Assembly (NCBI GenBank): GCA_047626155.1
Contig: JBLHRR010000006.1
Span: 22,242-86,241, forward strand
Reading direction: 5' to 3'
DNA from: CALGLS01 sp047626155
GTDB lineage: Bacteria; Bacteroidota; Bacteroidia; Chitinophagales; Saprospiraceae
DNA: 64,000 nt
The notes under the pieces: model-generated
The model's input: the letters and a program-made list of their open reading frames with translations, nothing else
The model's database searches: none
Told to the model about the DNA's origin: nothing
Translations under genes and position numbers: made by a program
In this document: positions 8,746 through 16,985 of the stretch, in pieces
Position numbering within the stretch: the stretch's first letter is position 1
How the letters are laid out: the number at the start of each line of letters is the position of its first letter

Positions 8746-8754
8746 TTACAGAAC

Positions 8755-10518
8755 ATGAAAACATTCCTAACCTCCTTTTTTGTCCTCTTTTCCTTATGTG
8801 CTTTTGCGCAAAATGGTCCCGTGACTTTTACGGCCTCCATTAATGCAAAGCAAATTGTAATTGGGAGTTACTTTGAGGTTTCTTATAGCTTGACGAACGC
8901 TAATGGGGATAGTTTTAAAGCACCACGTTTTAATGATTTCACCTTGCTGAGTGGCCCCAATCGCGCCATCAGTACTAGCTCTATTAACGGACGTAACACC
9001 AAAGAGTTGACCTACTCCTACACCTTGCAACCTAAAAAAGTAGGGACTTATTCCATAAGAGGAGCGACGATCGCTATCAATGGAAAAACGATGACTTCGA
9101 ATGCGGTTAAAATACAAGTACTTAAAGGAAAGAAGGGTTCTTCTTCTCAGGCGGATTTGCAAAACAGAATAGCTAAAGAAGTATACATTCGTGCGGTGCC
9201 CAGCACCCCAGATGCTTATATTGGGCAACAGATATTACTGGATTATAAAATTTACACCACGCTAGATATTGATTCTTATAACCTCATTTCTGAATCAGAT
9301 TACGATGGTTTTTTTATGCAGGATATCAGAAGGATAGACGGAGCTACTTCGAGAGAAGTCATTGATGGAGTGGAGTTTAGCACTAAGACTTTAAAAAGAG
9401 TGGCTTTATTCCCACAGCAGGCTGGAGCCATTTCTATAGATCCGATGCAAATGCGGTTGGCTATTGTTAGAGACGGAGAAAAAAAGAGAAGGCGTGGTTT
9501 TTTTCAAACCAAAAACACCATCCCTGTAGTGGTGAAAACGCCGGAGTTGAAAATCAATGTTCGTTCCTTACCTGAAGGCGCGCCAGCAACTTTCTCTGGA
9601 GCAGTGGGTAAGTATTACATGAATGTAGCGGCTTCTCGTAACAATTTAACTACAGATGAGTCGATTACCTTACAGATGAGCCTCACAGGGAATGGAGATA
9701 TAAAACAAGTACAGGCGCCTCCGATTTTGATAAATAATGTAGAAGTATATGAACCACGGGTGATCAATGAAAAATCTGAAGAGAGTAATAGTAGTATCCT
9801 TTCGGAAAAAGTCATAGAATATTTATTGCTACCTAAAGAAGCAGGTCGGTATAACATTTCTCCTGCATTTACTTTTTTTGATACAGATAGCTTGAAGTAT
9901 ATTACTTTGAAAAGCTCTAATAATATTTTTGATGTAAAAAAGGGAGTAACGAAAAAGCCAACAATCGTACAAGAGGAGGAAGACTCCCTGGCTAACGCAG
10001 AAATCAGGTCTTCGAAAACAGATGTAAAACTTAGCACAAAAGGCAGTTCTTTTTTCGCATCCATTCCTTACTGGATTCTGATGCTACTCCCGGTTTGTCT
10101 ATTCGGAGCTGCGTTTGCTTACCGTCAAAAACAGTTACGGGAAAGCAATGTTGATCAATCGTTACTTCGAAGACAAAGAGCGGCTAAAACGGCGACGGCA
10201 CAGCTCACCACTGCCAAACAGTTTTTGGATAACAAAGATAGTCGGTCGTTTTATAACGAAGTGTCCCGCGCTTCTTTGGGATATATTTCTGATAAGCTCA
10301 ATATGGCAAATGCTGATTTGAGTAAGCATAACATTGAAGAGAAGCTACAAGAGCTCAAAGTGCCTGCAGAACGAATTACTCCTTTCATCGATATGTTGAA
10401 AATCTGTGAGCGCGCGCTTTACGGAGGTATGGACAATGAGGCTGCGATGCAAGAGATCTATGATAAGGCGGCGGGGATTATTGGAGGCATTGAAGAAACC
10501 ATTTTGAACTTTGAATAA
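8755..10518 (+). CDS. batD: BatD, multi-domain periplasmic protein with C-terminal membrane helix
   Basis: This 587-residue protein has a signal peptide (ending FAQ), several immunoglobulin-like beta domains (the oxygen-tolerance/BatD family), one membrane helix near residues 440-459 (YWILMLLPVCLFGAAFAYR), and a helical cytoplasmic tail of about 120 residues. This is the normal full-length architecture and closes the Bat cluster. A 67-base gap then separates it from the ATPase gene, which may still belong to the same transcript. Confidence 0.88.
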   Translation: MKTFLTSFFVLFSLCAFAQNGPVTFTASINAKQIVIGSYFEVSYSLTNANGDSFKAPRFNDFTLLSGPNRAISTSSINGRNTKELTYSYTLQPKKVGTYSIRGATIAINGKTMTSNAVKIQVLKGKKGSSSQADLQNRIAKEVYIRAVPSTPDAYIGQQILLDYKIYTTLDIDSYNLISESDYDGFFMQDIRRIDGATSREVIDGVEFSTKTLKRVALFPQQAGAISIDPMQMRLAIVRDGEKKRRRGFFQTKNTIPVVVKTPELKINVRSLPEGAPATFSGAVGKYYMNVAASRNNLTTDESITLQMSLTGNGDIKQVQAPPILINNVEVYEPRVINEKSEESNSSILSEKVIEYLLLPKEAGRYNISPAFTFFDTDSLKYITLKSSNNIFDVKKGVTKKPTIVQEEEDSLANAEIRSSKTDVKLSTKGSSFFASIPYWILMLLPVCLFGAAFAYRQKQLRESNVDQSLLRRQRAAKTATAQLTTAKQFLDNKDSRSFYNEVSRASLGYISDKLNMANADLSKHNIEEKLQELKVPAERITPFIDMLKICERALYGGMDNEAAMQEIYDKAAGIIGGIEETILNFE

Positions 10519-10585
10519 CATCCTTTCTTTTACAACTGTTTTTTAGCTATATTTCAGCATAAACTCTATTAAGCAACTTTCTTTA

Positions 10586-13003
10586 ATGGATCAACCTTTA
10601 CCTATAAAAACTAGTCTTTCGTCTACCGTTGATCTCGGTACGGCTATTCCTGAATTTAAGAATTTGGTGGCACGTTTGATTTGTGAATCCTGGGAAACCG
10701 AGGAGGCACGACCCCACTTCCAATCTTTAGCAGATGGAATGAAAAAAATGTTGGCAGAGCTATCTGCAATCGGAGATGCCGCCGCCTACGACGTAAGTCA
10801 ATCATCAACAGATTTTATTCCTTGGTTTATTACTTTTGACTGGATGCACAATGCAAAATCCTTCTTGTTGTTGTGGCGGGATATTTTGTTTCAGGAACAA
10901 CGGGCCTGGTTGAAAGTATCATCGGGAGAAGTATCCATGGAGAAGTTTTTAGCATTGCAATATGCCACTAAGGAATCCATTACGGATGCTTTTTCCACCT
11001 TGTTTATTGATTTAGAATCAGCGGTCTCTCATCCTTTGAATAATGCAAAGCAGTTGGAAAAGTGGCGATTACAGGATATGCCTTGGCCAATTTATAAAAC
11101 CCAATTAGAGCAGTTTCCAGAACAGGTAGAAAGTTTGATTCGCCAATCTGAAATGTTGTGGAACAGTTCAGAGGCTTTTGTTTTAGTAGCCAATCATTTT
11201 AATCAGGTGTATGATTTTTGGTTAAGTCAAATTTTAAATTTGAAAAATGCTTTGCAAGAAACCCTGGGGCAGTTGGAAAAGGAGGAAGTAATAGACACAG
11301 AATGGCTGACAGAAGAACTGGAAAAAATAGATGATATTTGGGAGAATCCGGATAATGCAGAAATTTTTCACGCACATTTGGATGACTATATTTCAAGGTT
11401 TCCAGAGAAAGAAAAAATTTTTGCAGCGGTAGATGGAGGAATGTTGTTATATAAAGAATTGAATCTACGCTCAGAAGTACGTGCTTGGCTAGAGTCGGAA
11501 CTACTGACTGAAATTTACGAGCTCTTTATGATTCGGGATGGTATCACGAATAAGATGCACCTGAATATCGTTAGCATTAAAAACCTGTTACACCTGGATG
11601 AAGAAGGCCAGCTGCTTTCAGACAGAGAGACGATTGTACAGGTTTTAACTAATTTCCTTAAAAGCCTCAGCCGTTCGGAAGAAAGAACGATGCAGCTGAA
11701 AGATGCATCACTGGAAAAAATAAAAAAAGACTTTACCCTTACTAATATTTATAAAGATGATTTTCTAGCACGCCCTTTACAATACACCATCAGCCAATAC
11801 CGAGATTCTGCTCGTTGGATGGAAATCCAAAATTGGATTAAAAAACAAGGTGCACGCGTAAATCAATTGCAACGCAATGTACTGGCTGAGGAAGCGCTTA
11901 GTATTTCGGAAAGAATAGTCAGAGTTGTCAATAGTCGACGCCCGGAAGCAGAGAATAGTCACTACACCAATATGTTTTTGACAAAAGGATGGATCGGAGA
12001 TTCCTTTGTAGTCGGGCGCGAGTCAGAGTTGGCGCGAGTGGCGGCTATGATTGAAAATTGGAAAATGGGATTCCGTGGTGCTGTAATGCTGACAGGAAAA
12101 CGGTTCGCAGGGAAAACGCTATTTGGAGAACTAATAGATCAACGCTTTTTTAATAACAGGTCGATTAAGTTGATGCCCTATACACGCTGCGTTTTGCCAG
12201 GGAAGAAGAAACGCCATTTGGATGTGACTTGCGATTTGGATGCTGCTTTGAAATTCGTGGCGCGATTTAGTAAAGAGAAAAAAACAATGGTCTGGATTGA
12301 TGATTTGGAACATTGGCGTAGTGATAAAACTTCTTTGGCAGGGAATGTAAGCAATCTGTTATCTTATATTGATAATTATTCCGACCGTTTGTTTTTTGTA
12401 GTTAGTTCGAGCAATTGGTTGAAAGTGCAACTTTCTACAGCTTTTGATATTGATAAGGTTTTTCAAAGTGAAATCAACCTGGGTTACATGAGTGCTACTA
12501 AAATTAGAGAAGCGATTCTAGTTAGGCACAGCGCAACGCATACGGTTTTGTTCAATGAAGAAGAAGAGGAAATGACTGGCTCACAATTGACGAGAATCAT
12601 AAATCGCATCAGCCAAATATCTGAAGGTAATATAGGTGAAGCCTTGCAACGTTGGGCATACACTGTAGAAAAAATTGATGAGGAGCGTATTCGCTTGCCC
12701 AAAACTTCTTATCATGCTTTACCACCTTTCTTAAGTACGGATGCCGCTTTATTGTTACAATCCATCATGATGGAAAAGGCCAGTAGCGAAAAACAGTTGC
12801 GAAAATTATTTGGACCAGCCTACTCTAAAAATTATGAAGTGACTTTGAAACGAATGCTCAATCTGGGTATTCTGGAAAAAACGCAGGGCCGAGAGATAAT
12901 AATCAATCGCTATATCTCTAACGAAATTGGAAAGTTGTTGTCTCAAAAATTTGATTTCCAATACATGCATCAAATCAATACTAAAAAACAAGTTCGGATA
13001 TGA
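10586..13003 (+). CDS. Large P-loop ATPase of unrecognised family
   Basis: This 805-residue, mostly helical protein has no signal peptide. The first 500 or so residues look like a long alpha-helical array and I do not recognise them. A nucleotide-binding module follows: Walker A GKRFAGKT at 504-511 and Walker B MVWIDD at 568-573. A C-terminal winged-helix-like region comes after (about 715-790: LLQSIMMEKASSEKQLRKLF, then LKRMLNLGILEKTQGREIIINRYI). The order (helical sensor, AAA/STAND-like ATPase, winged helix) is reminiscent of STAND proteins. It overlaps the next gene by 4 bases (ATGA), so the two are translationally coupled and probably act together at the membrane. Confidence 0.75.
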   Translation: MDQPLPIKTSLSSTVDLGTAIPEFKNLVARLICESWETEEARPHFQSLADGMKKMLAELSAIGDAAAYDVSQSSTDFIPWFITFDWMHNAKSFLLLWRDILFQEQRAWLKVSSGEVSMEKFLALQYATKESITDAFSTLFIDLESAVSHPLNNAKQLEKWRLQDMPWPIYKTQLEQFPEQVESLIRQSEMLWNSSEAFVLVANHFNQVYDFWLSQILNLKNALQETLGQLEKEEVIDTEWLTEELEKIDDIWENPDNAEIFHAHLDDYISRFPEKEKIFAAVDGGMLLYKELNLRSEVRAWLESELLTEIYELFMIRDGITNKMHLNIVSIKNLLHLDEEGQLLSDRETIVQVLTNFLKSLSRSEERTMQLKDASLEKIKKDFTLTNIYKDDFLARPLQYTISQYRDSARWMEIQNWIKKQGARVNQLQRNVLAEEALSISERIVRVVNSRRPEAENSHYTNMFLTKGWIGDSFVVGRESELARVAAMIENWKMGFRGAVMLTGKRFAGKTLFGELIDQRFFNNRSIKLMPYTRCVLPGKKKRHLDVTCDLDAALKFVARFSKEKKTMVWIDDLEHWRSDKTSLAGNVSNLLSYIDNYSDRLFFVVSSSNWLKVQLSTAFDIDKVFQSEINLGYMSATKIREAILVRHSATHTVLFNEEEEEMTGSQLTRIINRISQISEGNIGEALQRWAYTVEKIDEERIRLPKTSYHALPPFLSTDAALLLQSIMMEKASSEKQLRKLFGPAYSKNYEVTLKRMLNLGILEKTQGREIIINRYISNEIGKLLSQKFDFQYMHQINTKKQVRI

Positions 13004-13722
13004 GATTGGAAGAATATACCATTAGTTGGACTCTCTGGTTCTTTGCCTTGCTGGCTGTTGTTGGTTTGTATTTTGTATTACGATTGTTAGCAAATATATT
13101 AGACCGGGTGAACGTGCTAGGTAAGCGGCAAAGGCCCGCTAGAGAAGTGCTAAATGTAGTGTTGCGTTTATATGAACCTGCGGCTAGTTTGTTTTTATTG
13201 GTAGGCTTTGTTTTTATCAACATTTTGCTTCATGGCTTATTGGTGATTTTTGTATTCATTTTGGCTTTCTATCCGGTAAAAAACTATGTAAATGGGCGCT
13301 TGTTTTTACTGGCGCATAAGTTACAGGAAGGGCAAAGAATACGAGTCAACGAAATGAGTGGGATCATTCGCGATTTAGGTCGCTTGGGTGTTTCCTTGCA
13401 AACGTCGGAAGGGCTTCGCTTTATAAATTATACGACTTTATTGTCTGACGGCTATTTATTGTTGAAAGGAGAAAAAATTGGACGATTGCATCAGTTGTCT
13501 ATTTCCTCAGGTGCAGAAATAGAAGCACTAACGGTTTCTTCTTTGAAGAATAGATTGTTCTCTTGTCCGTATATTGATTGGTCTTTGCGACCGGAGATCA
13601 AGGAGGATGACGAGGGGAAGGGTGGTTTGCTGGCGCAGGTGTTGGTCCGAGAGGATGCGCACTTGAGGTCTTTGGTGGAGTTGGTTCGGGAGTGGGGATA
13701 TGGTTGTGTGGTTGTGGGCTAG
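13000..13722 (+). CDS. MscS-like membrane protein
   Basis: This 240-residue protein has three predicted membrane helices (about 8-34, 60-80 and 80-97). They are followed by an MscS-type beta domain: QEGQRIRVNEMSGIIRDLGR, then SLQTSEGLRFINYTTLLSDG, matching the GDxIxVxxxxGxVxxIxxR...PN pattern of mechanosensitive channels. The pore-helix sequence is not clearly canonical, so channel activity is uncertain. The start codon overlaps the ATPase stop codon. An ATPase coupled to an MscS-like module is unusual; a terminator follows at 13770. Confidence 0.7.
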   Translation: MRLEEYTISWTLWFFALLAVVGLYFVLRLLANILDRVNVLGKRQRPAREVLNVVLRLYEPAASLFLLVGFVFINILLHGLLVIFVFILAFYPVKNYVNGRLFLLAHKLQEGQRIRVNEMSGIIRDLGRLGVSLQTSEGLRFINYTTLLSDGYLLLKGEKIGRLHQLSISSGAEIEALTVSSLKNRLFSCPYIDWSLRPEIKEDDEGKGGLLAQVLVREDAHLRSLVELVREWGYGCVVVG

Positions 13723-13769
13723 GCGCAGTGGGTCTACCCCGAGTTGCGACTTCATGCTGATTTGGGTTT

Positions 13770-13793
13770 GACTCCTTCGGAGTCTGCTTTTTT
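13770..13793 (+). terminator. Intrinsic terminator
   Basis: GACTCC-TTC-GGAGTC (13770-13784) forms a perfect 6-base stem with a 3-base loop, followed by TGC and a run of six T. It ends the ATPase/MscS-like transcript just before the antiporter gene. Confidence 0.7.
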
Positions 13794-13815
13794 AAATGTT
13801 TAAGAAAATTTATTT

Positions 13816-15099
13816 ATGGAAATTTTATCGTCTTATAATATCATTATTGCTTCTAGTGTTATTTTGATTCTTTCTTTTGCTTTTGGGGAGATTTCTAAGA
13901 AGACGAATATTCCGTCTGTCTTGATGTTGATTGTATTGGGGATTTTGCTCAAATTCGGTATAGATGCGGCGGGAGGAAAGGAATTGAACTTTTTACCGAT
14001 TTTAGAAGTTTTGGGGATTGTTGGGTTAATCATGATTGTACTGGAGGCGGCCTTGGAATTGGAGCTGAAGCAGGAAAAAATGATCCCCATTGCAAAAGCG
14101 TTTTCGATTGCGTTGATTGGTCTGCTGCTCTCTGCCTGGGTGGCCGCTATGATTTTGCATCACTTTGTAGATGGAATGACGATGGAGAAGGCCTGGTTGT
14201 ACGCTACCCCCTTGTCGATTTTGTCATCGGCGATTATTATCCCTTCGGTGGCGAGTTTGCGGGATGATAAAAAAGAATTTCATATTTACGAAAGTACCTT
14301 CTCTGATATCCTAGGGATTATGATGTTCTATTTTTTAGCGGGCCAGTTAGACGACGCTGCGGAACATGCTTCGGGCTTGGGAGGGTTTGGATTAAATGTA
14401 GTAATTACGGTGGTTCTCTCTTTGATTGCGAGTTATACCATTGTGCTGATTTTTCAGAATATTAAAAGCCATACTAAGCTCTTTTTGCTTATAGCAGTAC
14501 TCTTGTTATTATATGCGTTGGGTAAGAAAATGCACCTCTCCTCTCTGATTATTATTTTGATCTTTGGTTTACTGATTGCGAATATGAATCTTTTCTTCAG
14601 AGGGCCTTTGAAGAAATTACTTAACTACAAAGAGGCTAAGCATATTTATGATGGTCTTCATGTTATTACAATGGAAACGGCCTTCGTGGTACGTACTTTT
14701 TTCTTTGTGATTTTTGGAATCACCATCGTTTTGTCTTCTTTACTTAACTTGAAGGTGGCTTTGATTAGTGTCCTCATTATTGCCTCTATCTATATCATCC
14801 GTTACGGAATACTTGCCTTGTTTATCGGAAAAGATATTTTGCCACAGCTCTACATCGCTCCACGTGGATTGATTACGGTATTGTTGTTTTATGCTATACC
14901 TAAAGATCTTGTTCCAGGTTTTGAACCGGGTGTCTTACTTTTTATTATCATCGGTACCAGTCTTATTATGACTTTCGCAATGATAGCAGATAAGCAACGG
15001 ACGGGCGAAGCAGTACGCAAAGCGAGTAGTAACCCAATTGGTTATGAACGCTGGTCTGCTCCGACGATTGAAACGCTGGATGAGGAACCAAAAAAATAA
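13816..15099 (+). CDS. Cation/proton antiporter (CPA family)
   Basis: This 427-residue integral membrane protein has about 12 hydrophobic segments. The N-terminal GEISKKTNIPSVLMLIVLGILLKFG and the later ATPLSILSSAIIIPSVASLRDDKKEFHIYESTFSDILGIM match the NhaP/KefB-type sodium(potassium)/proton exchanger fold, including the acidic-residue-bearing helix (ESTFSDILG). A hydrophilic tail of about 40 residues follows. The next gene starts 3 bases after its stop, which implies an operon. Ion specificity cannot be told from sequence. Confidence 0.85.
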   Translation: MEILSSYNIIIASSVILILSFAFGEISKKTNIPSVLMLIVLGILLKFGIDAAGGKELNFLPILEVLGIVGLIMIVLEAALELELKQEKMIPIAKAFSIALIGLLLSAWVAAMILHHFVDGMTMEKAWLYATPLSILSSAIIIPSVASLRDDKKEFHIYESTFSDILGIMMFYFLAGQLDDAAEHASGLGGFGLNVVITVVLSLIASYTIVLIFQNIKSHTKLFLLIAVLLLLYALGKKMHLSSLIIILIFGLLIANMNLFFRGPLKKLLNYKEAKHIYDGLHVITMETAFVVRTFFFVIFGITIVLSSLLNLKVALISVLIIASIYIIRYGILALFIGKDILPQLYIAPRGLITVLLFYAIPKDLVPGFEPGVLLFIIIGTSLIMTFAMIADKQRTGEAVRKASSNPIGYERWSAPTIETLDEEPKK

Positions 15100-15101
15100 G
15101 C

Positions 15102-15836
15102 ATGGATCACAAAGAAATTGAAAAATACAAGCTCGAACTAAAGGAAGTCCCTTTAGAGTCTGCGCCTGCTGATCACAGAAAAATAAACTGCAGCTCCTGC
15201 GGTAATCATATCCCCGCTGATAACATTAATATCAATGATAAAATTGCAAAGTGTAACAATTGCAATGTGGTCTTTTCTTTCCAAAATGAAATTGCGAGTT
15301 TACTGAAAAGAGAAAAGACGAAACAAGAAGTCCTCCGCCCGGAAGGCATTGATATTTTTTATTTTCAAGAAGATTTGGACATTGTCATTAAGCAACCAAT
15401 GACAGCATTAGAGGTTATTGGGCTTTCCTTGTTGCCGCTTTTCGTTTTCGTATTCGGTGCTCTTTTTTTTAAAGGAAAAATTGGTATGATGATGCCAATC
15501 ATTACCGGATTTCTGTCTGTTATTTTGATTGGAAATTTATTCATGCGCTCCAAGCACAAGGTTCACCTTAGTGTTGGTAGAAAATTCTTATCTATAAAAT
15601 GGCGACCAAGGAAATTTTATAAGGACCAATTCTATCCGATCCAAGAGATAGATCAAATTTATGTGAAAAATGTTGCCGGTCAATATACTATTTACATGAT
15701 TTTGAATGGGGCAGATGGACAGAAGCATGTGCCATTAATTTCAGGAATTGACAGTATGTCAAAGGCGAGATACCTGGAGCAAGAGATTGAATATCATTTA
15801 GGTATTGAGGATCGGGAGGTGCCGGAGGAGTCTTAG
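15102..15836 (+). CDS. Zinc-ribbon membrane protein
   Basis: This 244-residue protein has a four-cysteine ribbon near residues 30-53 (CSSC...CNNC), then two hydrophobic segments (about 105-125 and 128-148: VIGLSLLPLFVFVFGALFF and MMMPIITGFLSVILIGNLFM). A C-terminal cytoplasmic domain resembles PH-like folds (KVHLSVGRKFLSIKWRPRKFY). The family function is unknown to me. It is coupled to the antiporter by a 2-base gap. Confidence 0.75.
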   Translation: MDHKEIEKYKLELKEVPLESAPADHRKINCSSCGNHIPADNININDKIAKCNNCNVVFSFQNEIASLLKREKTKQEVLRPEGIDIFYFQEDLDIVIKQPMTALEVIGLSLLPLFVFVFGALFFKGKIGMMMPIITGFLSVILIGNLFMRSKHKVHLSVGRKFLSIKWRPRKFYKDQFYPIQEIDQIYVKNVAGQYTIYMILNGADGQKHVPLISGIDSMSKARYLEQEIEYHLGIEDREVPEES

Positions 15837-15968
15837 TTATTAGGTGTCAATTGGCTCTATGTGTGCAGTTTTTGCAAAAAATGAATTTGGATGGATTACA
15901 ACTCAAACGTAAATTTATTTTCCTTGCGTCTTTACCTGAGAATGTTGGGAACTGTCCCGAAAGTATTT

Positions 15969-16166
15969 TCAAAACACCCAACCAATAGACGCTCCAGGGT
16001 AAAGCAAAAAGAAAGAGATCGTACTTAGCCCTTCCACATCATCCAAGGGAACCCTAACAAAAGAAGGGGACAAACCAATTCGAAAAGTAAGCGGCCGGTA
16101 TTCTGTATGATAACGATAGATGACTGATCCAGAGGGAAAGATCAAAGTGCGACCTTGGCGACCTTT
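15969..16166 (-). pseudogene. C-terminal remnant of a probable outer-membrane protein
   Basis: On the minus strand an open frame without a start codon runs from 16166 to a TGA at 15969-15971. It encodes GRQGRTLIFPSGSVIYRYHT, then RPLTFRIGLSPSF and, at the end, SFFLLYPGASIGWVF. The alternating aromatic and glycine strands and the final phenylalanine look like the last strands of a Bacteroidota outer-membrane barrel. It is preceded by an in-frame TAA, so the 5' part is gone. The rest of the 15837-16191 gap (about 355 bases) shows nothing else. Confidence 0.5.
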
Positions 16167-16191
16167 TTATTTGCACGGACCCAGCTGTTTT

Positions 16192-16932
16192 TTACCACTC
16201 GTCGTCTTCTTCTAACATTTCTTCTTCACCTTCCTGGTCATTCCCATATTGATAAGGAGCATCACCGTTTGTGTCCAATATGATTGGATAGGGAGATGTT
16301 GGATTACCGGTCGCAATTTCTAATAAATCGACGTGGAGTTCCCAACTGTCGTCATAGTTGAAAAGGTATAGAAAGCGTTGTTGTGGAATTAAGTTTAAAG
16401 TTTCTAGCGTTTGCTCATTCGCATAGGGAGGCTTCCCGCTGCGGGGATCGTTAAAGAATTTTTTGGAAGCTCTTACTCGGTTGTCCATATAAAAACCATA
16501 GAGATGTTCGTTATCAAATTCAAATGCATTTTGAATGGCCAGGTGGACATGGGAAAGACTGTGCCCTGGATTGAAGGCAATGGTTCGCCAAATGTCAGGT
16601 TTGTGGGTTATAGAAAATTTGAAAATATATTGAGCACCTGTTGGTAGTTCTTTTTCCTCCGAAGTATCGGGTGTTGGATTTCCTAACATCGCTTTTGCAT
16701 GTGCGATTTTCTCCGCGATCAAATCTGTGATGTCCATCAATGTAGGCTCTCCTCCTCTTTGCGCTAGCTCTGAAAAAAGGGCTGCCATACTAAGGTCTAC
16801 GCCGAGTTCTTCTTTTGCCCGTACTTCTATAATGGCCATGTGCTCCTGGATTTCTTCAGGGCTAGGGTCCTCGGAAAGGCTAGGGAGATTGAAGTCGTAG
16901 GGATCTTCTGGACTGTTTTCGTTTTTATTCAT
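16192..16932 (-). CDS. Plasmid pRiA4b ORF-3-like protein
   Basis: This 246-residue cytoplasmic protein has an acidic N-terminal 90 residues. The rest matches the PRiA4_ORF3 domain: YIFKFSITHKPDIWRTIAF, a SHVHLAIQNAFEFDNEHLYGF helix, and the strongly conserved FNYDDSWELHVDLLEI. Family members are common but their biochemical role is not established. It ends in a very acidic tail (EEEEMLEEDDEW). It lies 53 bases downstream of the helicase-nuclease gene on the same strand, so it may be co-transcribed. Confidence 0.8.
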   Translation of the reverse strand: MNKNENSPEDPYDFNLPSLSEDPSPEEIQEHMAIIEVRAKEELGVDLSMAALFSELAQRGGEPTLMDITDLIAEKIAHAKAMLGNPTPDTSEEKELPTGAQYIFKFSITHKPDIWRTIAFNPGHSLSHVHLAIQNAFEFDNEHLYGFYMDNRVRASKKFFNDPRSGKPPYANEQTLETLNLIPQQRFLYLFNYDDSWELHVDLLEIATGNPTSPYPIILDTNGDAPYQYGNDQEGEEEMLEEDDEW

Positions 16933-16985
16933 TTGTTTAATTTCTTATTATCATCATTGTGAAAAGAGGAAAATAACAGGCGGTA

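Noticed and set aside
13741..13815. Possible small RNA between the MscS-like and antiporter genes
   Set aside because: The only structure is a simple intrinsic terminator, which explains the conserved-looking hairpin.
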